Below are positions 1 through 7,975 of a stretch of DNA of 60,158 nucleotides, in pieces. A program made the position numbers and the translations under genes. The DNA comes from an uncultured Candidatus Melainabacteria bacterium (lineage in GTDB: Bacteria; Cyanobacteriota; Vampirovibrionia; Gastranaerophilales; Gastranaerophilaceae): the NCBI GenBank assembly GCA_945910425.1, contig CAMDYM010000004.1:1-60158 (forward strand). Direction: 5' to 3'. Position 1 is the first letter of the stretch, and each line of letters begins with the position of its first letter. The notes under the pieces were generated by a model, which worked only from the letters and a program-made list of their open reading frames with translations, had not been told where the DNA came from and did not search any database.

Positions 1-299
1 AGTGGGTAGGGTGCAATTTTTTGCACCGAAAGATGCTCATCTAACTAAGCCAATAATAATTTCAACTTCTCTCCACTTGGAAGTTTTTATCCTTTTTATA
101 TCCTTGCTGAACTTCAAACCTTGTCCGAGCTTGAGGCTAAATCCCCACATATTAACAGGAAAAAAGGATAAGAAAAAGTATACGAAAAGGATAAAAAGGA
201 TAAATTTTCTTAAAATCAGGGAAGTGGCTAAAATTAAAACAACACCTAAATTATACCAACATTCCCCCTTTCAAATTTATCCGTTAAATTATAATAAGT
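1..299. other. Unassigned left edge, no supported gene
   Basis: I see no convincing gene here. A small perfect hairpin lies at 10-27 (arms GGTGCAA and TTGCACC around TTTT) and could be a terminator for a gene outside the window. Positions 165-215 carry A-rich repeats of the form AAAAGGATA. A short minus-strand reading frame (150 to 37, 37 codons from ATG) has no ribosome binding site, so I do not call it. Confidence 0.4.
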
Positions 300-983
300 T
301 TGAATAAATTTGGGTTATTAGAAAAGCTGGGAATTGAATTTAACACTGATAAAGCATCAAAAGTTTGTTGGGATAATACAACATATCAAGGTCACGATTA
401 TTTAAAATATTATGAGCTGTTTTTAGCACCGATAAAAACTCAAAAATTCACGCTGGTAGAACTTGGCTGCTTTACGGGTGCATCGTTAAAAATATGAAAA
501 AATACTTCACAAAAACAAATATAGTTGGAGTAGACCTTAATCCTGACTTAAAAAGATTAGAAGAAAAAAGAATTTCATTTATATGTTTGGATGCAGTTTC
601 TGAGAATTTGCCCGAAAAATTAGAATCCTACAAAGATTCTATAGGAATAATCATTGATGATTGTTCTCGCGCCTGGGGAGAGCAGAGAAGATCGTTTGAA
701 ATGCTTTTTCCAATGTTGCAATCAGGAGGCTTACTATATTATAGAAAACTTAGAATGCGGTTCTCTTGGTGCGTATCCGTCTTATCCGCCAAAAGTTCTT
801 GATGCCCAAGTTTTTTGGGATTATGCAATGGATAGAATGAAAATTTTAAGAGTTTCCGAAAATCGAAACCAAATAGCTTACAGACCGTTTTTTAATCAAT
901 TACCGCCGCACATTCAGGATATTGAATTATCAATCGATATGGCAATTGCAATCCCCGGGTCAATAATATTCAGAAAGAAATAA
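300..983 (+). pseudogene. Class I SAM-dependent methyltransferase, broken by two frameshifts
   Basis: Three consecutive reading frames join into one methyltransferase of about 227 residues resembling the macrocin O-methyltransferase / cephalosporin-hydroxylase-like group. The first part (300-497, TTG start) ends in the SAM-binding motif LVELGCFTGAS. The second (from about 494) continues with IVGVDLNPDLK and the acidic IIDDCS motif. The third (to 983) carries YYIIENLECGSLGAYPSYPP. The first break fits loss of one G (an expected TGG Trp codon reads as TGA at about 494). The second, near 735, fits an extra base and restores the original frame. The family usually has His after the DDxS motif, whereas this copy has Arg (CGC), another possible decay change. 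The TTG start has no clear ribosome binding site. Two sequencing errors could give the same picture. The acceptor substrate is unknown. Confidence 0.7.
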
Positions 984-988
984 AATTA

Positions 989-1720
989 TTAAACTTTCAT
1001 GTAAATATTAGGTAAAACTCTTACAAAACCGTTTCTTTGAATGATTTCATCAACACGACCTTCATCAATTTCACCTGTCACAAATAAACTCCCGTTTTTA
1101 AGATTCGAAGCCGCAAAGCTCATAAAACTGTCAACCTCTCTATCGGTAAAATACTCAAGAATATTACGGCATAAAACGACGGTATTAGAATCATCTTTAT
1201 GATTTTTCATAACTTCAAACATATCACCTTGATGAAAATTTACTTTATCTATTAATACAGGCGAAGCACTGTAAGTCTTAGAATTTTCTAATGTATTATT
1301 AAGGATTTCAAGCCCTTTATCTGATTTGAGTTTAAAATATTTACCCCAATCTATATTTCGATTTTTAAAGCTTGTTAAATCTTTATCATCCATGTTCAAT
1401 AAACCGCTGTTTGCAGCCTCGTACATATTTTTATCAATATCATAAGCTTCAATCGGGAAAAATTTATCAAGATTTTTATAATTTTCCAACAATGTAATAA
1501 TTTGAGTATAAGCTTCAGAACCATCAGAAGACGCAAACTGTAAGATTTGAACTTTATCTTTATCATTAAAATGTTTTACCATAAAATCAGTAAACCGATT
1601 CCAATCCAAATCAGCCCGAAACATTTTAGTTTTGGTTCCAATGCCGTTACCGTTTTCATCTCTATAATAACCGTTATTTGAGGTAAAATAGCAATAATTA
1701 GGACAGAAATTTATGTTCAT
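989..1720 (-). CDS. CheR-like SAM-dependent methyltransferase
   Basis: This 243-residue protein resembles the catalytic domain of CheR chemoreceptor glutamate methyltransferases. Visible marks are ILQFASSDGSEAYT in the position of the CheR SAM-binding loop (usually a G-rich ST-G-EEPYS type), an acidic YDID motif, and VLCRNILEYF, which closely matches the CheR signature CRN-x-LIYF. The N-terminal helical domain that recognises receptor pentapeptides in CheR is missing. No receptor or other che gene is adjacent, so a chemotaxis role is not supported by context. It may methylate another protein. It lies downstream of the LTXXQ gene on the same strand but is separated from it by a strong hairpin at 1765-1792. 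Confidence 0.65.
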   Translation of the reverse strand: MNINFCPNYCYFTSNNGYYRDENGNGIGTKTKMFRADLDWNRFTDFMVKHFNDKDKVQILQFASSDGSEAYTQIITLLENYKNLDKFFPIEAYDIDKNMYEAANSGLLNMDDKDLTSFKNRNIDWGKYFKLKSDKGLEILNNTLENSKTYSASPVLIDKVNFHQGDMFEVMKNHKDDSNTVVLCRNILEYFTDREVDSFMSFAASNLKNGSLFVTGEIDEGRVDEIIQRNGFVRVLPNIYMKV

Positions 1721-1764
1721 ATAAGAAATAAACCTTGTAAAATATAAATTTGCTATAAAACGCA

Positions 1765-1792
1765 GGCGCGGATGAGTAAACTCATCCGCGCC
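1765..1792 (-). terminator. Rho-independent terminator after the LTXXQ gene
   Basis: A perfect 12-bp stem (GGCGCGGATGAG / CTCATCCGCGCC, loop TAAA) lies just past the stop of the minus-strand LTXXQ gene. On the minus strand it is followed by GCGTTTTATAG, a moderately T-rich run. Confidence 0.75.
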
Positions 1793-1808
1793 ACAACTTT
1801 AAATATCC

Positions 1809-2327
1809 TTACTTTTTCTTACATCCGCAATTACATTCACATGGTATCGGCATTGGCGGACGTTTGTGCATGCCTGCCTTATGTCTTTTAGCAAATTCCT
1901 GTCTGTGTTCTTGTTTTAGTTTTTCAAGTTTTTTCAATTGTTTATCAGTTAAAATTGCTTCAAACTCTTTTTTATCTTGAATACGTTGTTCTCTAAGCTG
2001 TTGCCTTAATTCCAAAACTTCTTTATCTTTTTGTTTTAATTGTTCAAAGATTGGTTTAGCTGCTTCCATTTGTTTTTCGCGAAGTGCTTTTACCTGCTCT
2101 TTTTGCTTGTCTGTTAAGTTTAGTTCTTCCTCAAACTTTTTCATATCAAAACAAGGTGGTCTGTGCATGCGCTCAGGATGCGCAAATTCAGATCCGGGTT
2201 TTTGACAACGTTCAATAGGACATGGTCGCTGTTGAACCGGTTGTGTTGTTTGAACTGCTTCATTTGCAAATACCGGAACTGAACATGAGATTGCAACTAC
2301 GCCTGCCAATAGTAATAATTTTTTCAT
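1809..2327 (-). CDS. Periplasmic LTXXQ-motif protein (CpxP/Spy-like) with Cys-rich tail
   Basis: A 172-residue exported protein with a Sec signal peptide (about residues 1-21, ending VFA). The mature part is Glu/Lys/Gln-rich helix with two LTDKQ motifs at 71-75 and 126-130, the signature of the CpxP/Spy/ZraP family of periplasmic stress chaperones and sensors. It ends in a Pro/Cys segment with Cys at 163, 165, 167 and 169 (CECNCGCKKK). Further Cys sit at 36, 41 and 59. The tail could bind metal or form disulfides, which is inference. The start follows AAAGGATTAAAAA. Upstream is a TGAAC-N16-CGTTATA promoter identical in its fixed positions and spacing to the one before the ECF sigma operon at 44.8 kb. 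That operon encodes a paralogue (45673-46221), so regulation by that sigma factor is likely. Confidence 0.85.
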   Translation of the reverse strand: MKKLLLLAGVVAISCSVPVFANEAVQTTQPVQQRPCPIERCQKPGSEFAHPERMHRPPCFDMKKFEEELNLTDKQKEQVKALREKQMEAAKPIFEQLKQKDKEVLELRQQLREQRIQDKKEFEAILTDKQLKKLEKLKQEHRQEFAKRHKAGMHKRPPMPIPCECNCGCKKK

Positions 2328-2358
2328 TTTTTAATCCTTTCATTAGCCTCTACATAAA

Positions 2359-2386
2359 TATAACGAAATCAAAAAACTATTGTTCA
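2359..2386 (-). promoter_or_regulatory. Candidate ECF sigma promoter (TGAAC-N16-CGTTATA)
   Basis: On the minus strand TGAAC (2386-2382) is followed after exactly 16 bases by CGTTATA (2365-2359), about 30 bases before the LTXXQ start codon at 2327. AAC/CGT boxes at this spacing are the classic ECF sigma pattern. The same twelve fixed bases and spacer length occur at 44758-44785 before the anti-sigma/sigma operon. Confidence 0.7.
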
Positions 2387-2420
2387 TTTTATGTTATTAT
2401 TAAAATATCGGGAGGGTTAA

Positions 2421-4097
2421 ATGAAAGATAAAAAACAGGTTTTAGGAATTTTTATAATACTTTTTATTGCTTTTATCTTAAGGCTTTTATATATTAATAC
2501 AGAATTTTGGTATGATGAAGCATGTTCTTGGTTCACTGCAAAACAAGATTTCCCGTTCGGGATTATTGGTAATCTTTTGCACTTAGACATGCAACATACA
2601 CCTGTTTATTTCTTTATTTTGCATTTTTGGATGAAAATTTTTGGCGACAGTGAGATTGCAATAAGAAGTCTTTCATTAATTTTTGGAATACTTTCTGTTC
2701 CATTAACCTTTATTGTTTCTAAAAAACTGTTTGATAAAACATTTGCCACAATTTCAACGGCTATAGTCGGAGTTTGCCCGTTATTGGCATTTTTCTCCGT
2801 TGAAGCAAGAATGTACCCTCTTACGGTTTTTCTTGTTTTATTATCCTTAAATTTTCTTGTTGATTTTGAACAAAAAGGGGATAAAAAATCGTTAATTAAA
2901 CTTATTCTATCAAACATTTTAATTCCCTACACACTTGTTGGCGGAATCTTTTATAATATATCACTTGCAATTTGCTACGGAGTATATTTATACAAACAAA
3001 AACAAGACTCTTTTTGGTTATATTTAAAAGGATTTTGCATAGAGGCAGTGTTTTTAATCCCGTATATTATTCTAATTGGGTATTACGCAAAAATGCGCTC
3101 GTTATTTGTAATAAGGCATGAAGGGGAATTTGCATTTTGGCAAATGATAGAAGTTATCAGAAACTTTTTCTCTTCAACCATTGTCGATAACCCGTATTGG
3201 CCGACACTAAATTCATACGAAATGACGCCTGCTCTTATTTTATTGGTTATAATTCCATGCGGGTACTTTTTATACGGGTTATTTAAAGGATTTGTTAAAT
3301 CTTCAGGATTTCTAAAAAGCTTGTATTGCTTATTTTTCTTAAACTTTATTTTAGCGTTAATTTTTGCAATATTGGAAGTTAATATTTTTACAATGAGATA
3401 TATCTTATATCTTCTGGCACCGCTATTTATATTATCTGTTAACGGACTAATCTCAAACCTTACTAAACATCATTTAGCTATATTTTTAGCATACTTTGCG
3501 TTAACTGCAATAAGTTTTAACTTTCAATACGCTAAGAAAATAAAAAATCTAAAACATATGGCACTATCAGCTGTCCGAGAAGAATCACAAGCTTTAGGAC
3601 TTACAAATAAAGATATTATAATAGAACCTTTCGCATCTGACGCGCCTTATTATTTCAGATTTTTGGATTCTGTTAGAATGCATAATTTTGATTTTCACAA
3701 AGAATTGAGAAACCCTTATAACAGCAAGTATTACGATATTGAACAACAAAAACTTATGGATAAAGATGCAAAATACGGAGTAATTTATGATTCTGTATTT
3801 GCAGAGCACTGTTTTTCCAATAATTTTGTTGATTATTTCTTAAACAACGTTAATAATAAAACAGAATCAGGGCGATTTGTACTTATTGCACTTTACGGTG
3901 AAGACGGAAATAATATTGTACCTATAGAAGACTTAAGAAATTCAGTCAAAAACATAACAGATGTCAAAAAAAACAAAGTACAAATTATGCTGCAAAAATA
4001 CTTATATGATATATTATTTTTACTTGAAAGAGATTTTACTTTCATCCAAAAATATAAAAAAGGCAATTTTACATATATTCTATACCAAAAAAGATAA
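2421..4097 (+). CDS. GT39-family membrane glycosyltransferase (PMT/ArnT-like)
   Basis: A 558-residue polytopic inner-membrane protein. The first transmembrane helix (about 8-25) is followed by the acidic loop FWYDEACSW. After that come the MQHTPVYF loop, the FGDSEIAIRSLSL segment and the SVEARMYPL motif, all typical of GT39-like lipid-linked sugar transferases. About ten hydrophobic segments fill residues 1-370 and a soluble C-terminal region follows. Family members move a sugar from a polyprenyl-phosphate donor to a lipid or protein on the periplasmic side, but the acceptor here cannot be read. The start is set by a strong GGGAGGG ribosome binding site 5 bases before ATG. It lies 8 bases upstream of the next gene, so the two are probably cotranscribed. 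Confidence 0.8.
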   Translation: MKDKKQVLGIFIILFIAFILRLLYINTEFWYDEACSWFTAKQDFPFGIIGNLLHLDMQHTPVYFFILHFWMKIFGDSEIAIRSLSLIFGILSVPLTFIVSKKLFDKTFATISTAIVGVCPLLAFFSVEARMYPLTVFLVLLSLNFLVDFEQKGDKKSLIKLILSNILIPYTLVGGIFYNISLAICYGVYLYKQKQDSFWLYLKGFCIEAVFLIPYIILIGYYAKMRSLFVIRHEGEFAFWQMIEVIRNFFSSTIVDNPYWPTLNSYEMTPALILLVIIPCGYFLYGLFKGFVKSSGFLKSLYCLFFLNFILALIFAILEVNIFTMRYILYLLAPLFILSVNGLISNLTKHHLAIFLAYFALTAISFNFQYAKKIKNLKHMALSAVREESQALGLTNKDIIIEPFASDAPYYFRFLDSVRMHNFDFHKELRNPYNSKYYDIEQQKLMDKDAKYGVIYDSVFAEHCFSNNFVDYFLNNVNNKTESGRFVLIALYGEDGNNIVPIEDLRNSVKNITDVKKNKVQIMLQKYLYDILFLLERDFTFIQKYKKGNFTYILYQKR

Positions 4098-4105
4098 GGC
4101 AAAAA

Positions 4106-4495
4106 ATGAAAAAATTTATTATAATTATAACTTTATTTATCAGTTCAGTCAGTGTACTTGCAAACGAAGAAACAATCTGGCAAAAAGTTTGCGAAAACAA
4201 TTACATAAACCCTGACGGCATTGTCGGAACAACTGATATTTACGGATTCTCGTTTATTATAAAATCTTTTAACAAAGGTCAATATGAACCCGTTAACGGA
4301 AAGAAAATTCTTTATACCTTAAGTAATTACACAATTGACTGTTCTAAAATGAAATATAAAATAGGTGTAATAGATTCATACGGGTATCAGGACAATTTTA
4401 TAAACGGGGATTACAACAGATACGCAAAGTTCCAACCGATAGCAGAAGGAACGGCAGTCAGTGAAGTTGCAAAAAAGCTTTGCAGGGGTAAATAA
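4106..4495 (+). CDS. Small exported protein, surface-adhesin-E-like
   Basis: A 129-residue protein with a clear signal peptide (MKKFIIIITLFISSVSVLA). The mature domain has a layout like the Adhesin_E (surface-adhesin protein E) family: an early YINPDGI stretch, a TIDCSKMKYKI segment, an aromatic SYGY turn, and a final FQPIAEGTAVSEVAKKLC in which the last Cys could pair with the Cys of the IDC motif. The match is by pattern only. It follows the GT39 gene by 8 bases, so it is probably in one operon with it and is ended by the bidirectional hairpin at 4537-4569. Role unknown. Confidence 0.6.
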   Translation: MKKFIIIITLFISSVSVLANEETIWQKVCENNYINPDGIVGTTDIYGFSFIIKSFNKGQYEPVNGKKILYTLSNYTIDCSKMKYKIGVIDSYGYQDNFINGDYNRYAKFQPIAEGTAVSEVAKKLCRGK

Positions 4496-4536
4496 ATCAG
4501 TTATGATATAAATTACCACAATCAGCATTAAAGCAC

Positions 4537-4569
4537 AAAAGAGGCGGAGCCGAAGGCTCCGCCTCTTTT
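4537..4569. terminator. Bidirectional rho-independent terminator
   Basis: A perfect 15-bp inverted repeat (AAAAGAGGCGGAGCC / GGCTCCGCCTCTTTT, loop GAA) lies between two convergent genes and has A and T tracts at both ends. It can stop transcripts from either side. Confidence 0.9.
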
Positions 4570-4580
4570 GTAAAACCTTA

Positions 4581-4949
4581 TTATGCTGCTACATCAAGTT
4601 TTTTACCAACTTCCGGAGCTGTAGGAGCTTTTGGAGCTTCAGCTGTCGGAGCAGTCTTAGCTTCTTGCGCTTTTGAATCAACTTCAGGCTTTGGTGCAGT
4701 TGCAACAGGTGCGTTTACTGCAGGTTTTGATGAAATTTCTACTGTATCTTTTTCCGGTGCATTATTGATAACCGGAAGAGTTTTTATAAATTCTTTCATA
4801 AATTCATCAACCGGCATTTGACGTGTGCCGTTTTTATCACCAACAAGAGTAACAATACCGTTATTTTTTGTTGCTGAGATGTGTTCTCCGTCTTTTGTTG
4901 TGTAATTTACCGTTGTGAACGGTTTAACTGCTGAAACTGAATCTACCAT
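4581..4949 (-). CDS. Hypothetical protein with Pro/Ala-rich tail
   Basis: I do not recognise this 122-residue protein. The start at 4949 (MVDSVSAVKPF) is preferred over an upstream ATG at 4988 because AGAAGG sits 6 bases before it. Residues about 8-60 look like a small beta-rich domain (VNYTTKDGEHISATK, NGIVTLVGDKNGTRQMPVDEF). The rest is a low-complexity Pro/Ala/Lys/Glu tail (about 65-122) that is probably disordered. There is no signal peptide or membrane segment. It is transcribed alone toward the terminator at 4537-4569. Confidence 0.7.
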   Translation of the reverse strand: MVDSVSAVKPFTTVNYTTKDGEHISATKNNGIVTLVGDKNGTRQMPVDEFMKEFIKTLPVINNAPEKDTVEISSKPAVNAPVATAPKPEVDSKAQEAKTAPTAEAPKAPTAPEVGKKLDVAA

Positions 4950-5066
4950 ATCTAACCTTCTTTCTTTTATATACTTATTATGAAACATAAAGATGAAAAA
5001 TAATAAAAATTGCTAATTTCACGGTACATTTTTTACATTTCTTAATTTTCATGGTTTAATTAACTT

Positions 5067-5591
5067 ATGATAGAAATAATGATTTTATATGTCTTATTAC
5101 AACAAGATTTAACAATGTACTCTATCCATAAACGAATCGGTGAGTACTTTGTGGCATATTCAACCCCAAGTTTCGGGGCAATAAAACCGGCTCTTGTCAG
5201 GTTAGAAAAATCAGAATGCATTACATCATCTAAAATTATGTCAGATGGCGGAAAATTATCAGTTTTCTATTCAATAACAAAAGACGGACTAAAAGAGTTG
5301 AAAAAACTTTTAGTAAAACCGTTTTCAACAAACCCACTGCAATTTTTATCGGATGCAAGGGTTAAAATATCTTGCGCATCTGTCTTATCTACAGAAGAAT
5401 ATAACGAATTACTGTTAAATATAAAATCAATCGCACTTCTGCATAAAGTTAACGCAGAACAAACCTTAGAAGATGAATACACACCAAAAGATTTTTATCA
5501 AAAAATCATATTAGATAATACAATTTGTGAATACAAAAACTTTATTTCAATGGTAGAAGGATTGGAAAAGAATAATGCCCGCAATAGTTAA
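5067..5591 (+). CDS. PadR-family transcriptional regulator
   Basis: This 174-residue protein starts with a PadR-type winged helix (about residues 1-85). MILYVLLQQDLTMYSIHKRI, a phenylalanine-rich turn, SFGAIKPALVRLEKSECIT and then FYSITKDGLKELKKLL match helices 1-3 and the wing of PadR proteins. The C-terminal part is a helical dimerisation region. Its last 17 bases overlap the start of the next gene, which suggests translational coupling with the DUF512 radical SAM enzyme. There is no obvious strong ribosome binding site before the ATG. The effector ligand cannot be inferred. Confidence 0.8.
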   Translation: MIEIMILYVLLQQDLTMYSIHKRIGEYFVAYSTPSFGAIKPALVRLEKSECITSSKIMSDGGKLSVFYSITKDGLKELKKLLVKPFSTNPLQFLSDARVKISCASVLSTEEYNELLLNIKSIALLHKVNAEQTLEDEYTPKDFYQKIILDNTICEYKNFISMVEGLEKNNARNS

Positions 5592-6843
5592 CAGCGTTAT
5601 AGAAGGTTCAATAGCAGAAGAATTAGAAATTCAAAAAGGGGATGAACTTCTTTCCGTTGACGGCAACAAAATGCTTGATATGATTGATTATAACTTTTAT
5701 ATGAAATCAGAACTTATAACAGTTGAAATAAAAAAAATAAACGGCGAAATTGAAGAAATCGAAATAGAAAAAGAGTTCGACGAAGACTTAGGAATTGTCT
5801 TTGAAAGCGCTGTATTTGACAGGATTAAGCCATGCCTTAATCATTGTATATTCTGTTTTGTAGACCAACAACCAAAAGGATTAAGAAACACTTTATACAT
5901 AAAAGATGATGATTACAGGCTGTCATATCTTCAAGGAACATATATTACCCTGACAAATTTTAAAGATGAGGACCGCGAACGAATTAAAAGAATGCACTTA
6001 GGACCGTTTTATGTATCGGTTCACACAACAAACCCCGAACTTCGCGTAAAAATGCTCAGAAACCCCAATGCAGGGAAAGCTTTAGAAAATTTAAACTGGT
6101 TTCGTAAAAACAAAATCCCGTTCCACGCTCAAATCGTACTTTGCCCGGGAATAAATGACGGAACGGAGTTAGACAGAACCCTGTCAGATTTAGCAAAACT
6201 AAAAAACACTGTATTATCTGTTGCAATCGTTCCTGTCGGAATTACACAGTTCAGACCAGATGGTGAGTTAAAACGAGTTGATAAAAAATGCGCAACAAAA
6301 ACTATTGAAATCGCTTCAAAATATAAACGAGTATGCTGCTCGGATGAGTTTTTCCTACTGGCGGAAAAACCAATCCCGCCTGTAAAATACTACGGAAACT
6401 TCTGCCAGCTTGATGATGGCGTCGGCTCATTAAGGCTTACTCTTGATGATTTTTACAAACAAAAGCTTCCAAAAAGTATCTCAAAACCTTATAAAATGGT
6501 TTTTGCCTGCTCTTATGCCGCTAAAGATATGCTGAAAGAAGTAGCCGAAAACTTAAACAAGATAAAAAATCTGACAATAGAAGTTCACCCCGTAAAATCA
6601 GAATACTGGGGACAAGATATTACCGTTGCAGGACTTATAACAACAGAAGACCTCATTAGAACAGTAAAAGATGTTGACTGCAACAAAGTCGTAATCCCGT
6701 CTGTGATGCTGCGCCCTTATACAGAAGACTTTTTAGACGGCAAAAATCTTGACTACGTCAAAACTCAGACAAAAAAAGACTTTTTCGTGCAACAAAACAT
6801 TTATTCTCTAAAAGAAGTCATAGATTTTATAAACACACTTTAA
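5575..6843 (+). CDS. DUF512 radical SAM protein with N-terminal PDZ domain
   Basis: A 422-residue protein of the DUF512 family. A PDZ-like domain at about 1-75 (SVIEGSIAEELEIQKGDELL) is followed by a radical SAM core with the iron-sulfur ligands in CLNHCIFCF, a canonical CxxxCxxC. Next come the SYLQGTYITLTN and YVSVHTTNPELRVKMLRNP motifs typical of this family, and a C-terminal DUF512 domain. The family is common in Cyanobacteria, their non-photosynthetic relatives and Clostridia. Its reaction is unknown. It overlaps the PadR gene by 17 bases. Its stop overlaps the stop of the convergent XRE gene by 4 bases. Confidence 0.9.
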   Translation: MPAIVNSVIEGSIAEELEIQKGDELLSVDGNKMLDMIDYNFYMKSELITVEIKKINGEIEEIEIEKEFDEDLGIVFESAVFDRIKPCLNHCIFCFVDQQPKGLRNTLYIKDDDYRLSYLQGTYITLTNFKDEDRERIKRMHLGPFYVSVHTTNPELRVKMLRNPNAGKALENLNWFRKNKIPFHAQIVLCPGINDGTELDRTLSDLAKLKNTVLSVAIVPVGITQFRPDGELKRVDKKCATKTIEIASKYKRVCCSDEFFLLAEKPIPPVKYYGNFCQLDDGVGSLRLTLDDFYKQKLPKSISKPYKMVFACSYAAKDMLKEVAENLNKIKNLTIEVHPVKSEYWGQDITVAGLITTEDLIRTVKDVDCNKVVIPSVMLRPYTEDFLDGKNLDYVKTQTKKDFFVQQNIYSLKEVIDFINTL

Positions 6844-7067
6844 TCTTTTTCAAACCCTACTAATTCATCTAATGAAACATTAAACACCTGTGCAAGTTTT
6901 ATAAAAGTGGTAAACCCGATAGTTTCCTTACCCGATTCTAATCTATTAATATGCTCTCTTGTTCTATCCGTTAATTCTGCAAGATATTCCTGAGAATACT
7001 TGTTTTCTATCCTCAACCTGCGAATATTTTTCGCTAACCGCTCCTGATAAGTATTTATATCTTGCAT
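6840..7067 (-). CDS. Small XRE-family HTH regulator next to a pilin gene
   Basis: A 75-residue protein that is almost entirely an XRE/Cro helix-turn-helix: RLAKNIRRLRIENKYSQEYL, then ELTDRTREHINRLESGKETI, then a third stretch ending VSLDELVGF. I place the start at 7067 (MQDINTYQ). The alternative start at 7118 would translate through a TATAAT box. No ribosome binding site precedes 7067, and on the minus strand TATAAT ends only 6 bases before the ATG, so the mRNA may be leaderless. It is divergent from the pilin gene at 7130, and a palindrome in the shared promoter region is a likely operator. The second such pair is at 50389-51381. Confidence 0.85.
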   Translation of the reverse strand: MQDINTYQERLAKNIRRLRIENKYSQEYLAELTDRTREHINRLESGKETIGFTTFIKLAQVFNVSLDELVGFEKD

Positions 7068-7089
7068 ATTTTGATTATACGTGTATAAT
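7062..7089. promoter_or_regulatory. Divergent promoter with palindromic operator
   Basis: A perfect palindrome (ATTATAC-GT-GTATAAT, 7074-7089) lies between the divergent XRE and pilin genes. It contains a TATAAT -10 box on each strand. For the plus strand, TTGCAT at 7062-7067 is a possible -35 with a 16-base spacer. A protein bound here would cover both promoters, which fits autoregulation by the neighbouring XRE protein. That role is inference. Confidence 0.55.
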
Positions 7090-7129
7090 ATAATTATTCT
7101 GTGATAAATACCGCACATAAGGAGGTAAA

Positions 7130-7753
7130 ATGAATTTGCGAAAAGGGTTTACATTAGCTGAGATTTTAATCACCCTCGGAATTATAGGTGTTGTTGCGGC
7201 TATTACTATACCTAATTTAATGACAACATATAAAGCACATGTTATTCATAAAAAATTGATAAAGTCTTATTCTGTTATACAGCAAGTTGTGAGAATGATG
7301 AAATATGATGATCTTGAGCCAGAGATGTATATTGCTAATTCTAAAACTCCATTTTATAAAACTTTTATAAAATATATGAGTGGTGCAACTGATTGTGGTT
7401 CAGGATATGTTAATAAATGTTTTTCAGTCTGGGATTATTATATTAACTCCGGTTGGAGCCCCGCAACTATGGATGATGGTTGTATTATAAGTGCAGATGG
7501 TATTATATATCTATTTGAAAATATGTACCACACATCAACTGCAAATTCTTTATTGATTACTGTAGATATAAATGGTTATAAAACTAAACCAAATAAACTT
7601 GGTATAGACATGTTTGTTTTTGAGTTTGTTAATGGAGAGTTTAAACCTTATGGAGCTCAAGGAACAAAGGCATCATCTGAACGTACCAAGAGTACATATA
7701 AAGTTCTTAACGATCCTAATTATATTAAATACTTATTAAAAACCGTTAAGTAA
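7130..7753 (+). CDS. Type IV pilin / pseudopilin-like protein
   Basis: A 207-residue prepilin-like protein. The N-terminus MNLRKGFTLAEILITLG is a class III (prepilin peptidase) leader: cleavage after Gly6, Phe at +1, Glu at +5, then a hydrophobic helix to about residue 30 (NLM). The globular part has Cys at the start of TDCGSGY and again in NKCF and DGCII. The C-terminal part carries DINGYKTKPNKLGIDMFVFE, a motif shared with the pilins at 50692 and 59021 and with the remnant at 35110. A strong AAGGAGG precedes the ATG by 4 bases. It may be a structural pilin, a minor pilin or a type II secretion pseudopilin. No assembly gene is nearby. It is divergent from, and probably controlled by, the XRE regulator. 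Confidence 0.85.
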   Translation: MNLRKGFTLAEILITLGIIGVVAAITIPNLMTTYKAHVIHKKLIKSYSVIQQVVRMMKYDDLEPEMYIANSKTPFYKTFIKYMSGATDCGSGYVNKCFSVWDYYINSGWSPATMDDGCIISADGIIYLFENMYHTSTANSLLITVDINGYKTKPNKLGIDMFVFEFVNGEFKPYGAQGTKASSERTKSTYKVLNDPNYIKYLLKTVK

Positions 7754-7759
7754 ATTTAT

Positions 7760-7966
7760 TTACGGCACAGGGTCATATCCTCCGGGATTTCCGGGATGAC
7801 AACGGCAAATTCGTTTTACCCCGAGCCATAGGCCTTTTAAAACTCCGTATTTTTCTATTGCCTGTTTTGTATACTCAGAACATGTCGGATAAAATCTGCA
7901 AACCTTCGGGGTGAATTTTGAAAAATACTGATAAACTTTGATAAGTGATAAAATTATTTGTTTCAT
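7760..7966 (-). CDS. yidD: Membrane protein insertion efficiency factor YidD
   Basis: A 68-residue YidD protein, full length for the family. Diagnostic segments are the amphipathic N-terminal helix ([13 protein letters not shown]), [15 protein letters not shown], and the C-terminal [17 protein letters not shown]. It helps YidC-dependent insertion of membrane proteins at the cytoplasmic face of the inner membrane. It lies 9 bases downstream of flhA on the same strand, so it is probably cotranscribed with the flagellar-type cluster. Its usual partners rpmH, rnpA and yidC are not here. Confidence 0.95.
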   Translation of the reverse strand: MKQIILSLIKVYQYFSKFTPKVCRFYPTCSEYTKQAIEKYGVLKGLWLGVKRICRCHPGNPGGYDPVP

Positions 7967-7975
7967 AATTTACCC

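Noticed and set aside
37-150. Minus-strand 37-codon frame starting MWGFSLKLGQG
   Set aside because: Composition looks partly protein-like, but there is no ribosome binding site and the frame is very short. The upstream in-frame extension has no start codon.
2-307. Plus-strand frame of 101 codons at the left edge
   Set aside because: No ribosome binding site, low-complexity Lys/Ile content, and it runs through the hairpin at 10-27. It also overlaps the methyltransferase remnant start.
4950-4988. Longer start for the 4581 gene
   Set aside because: ATG 4988 lacks a ribosome binding site, while AGAAGG lies at proper spacing before 4949.
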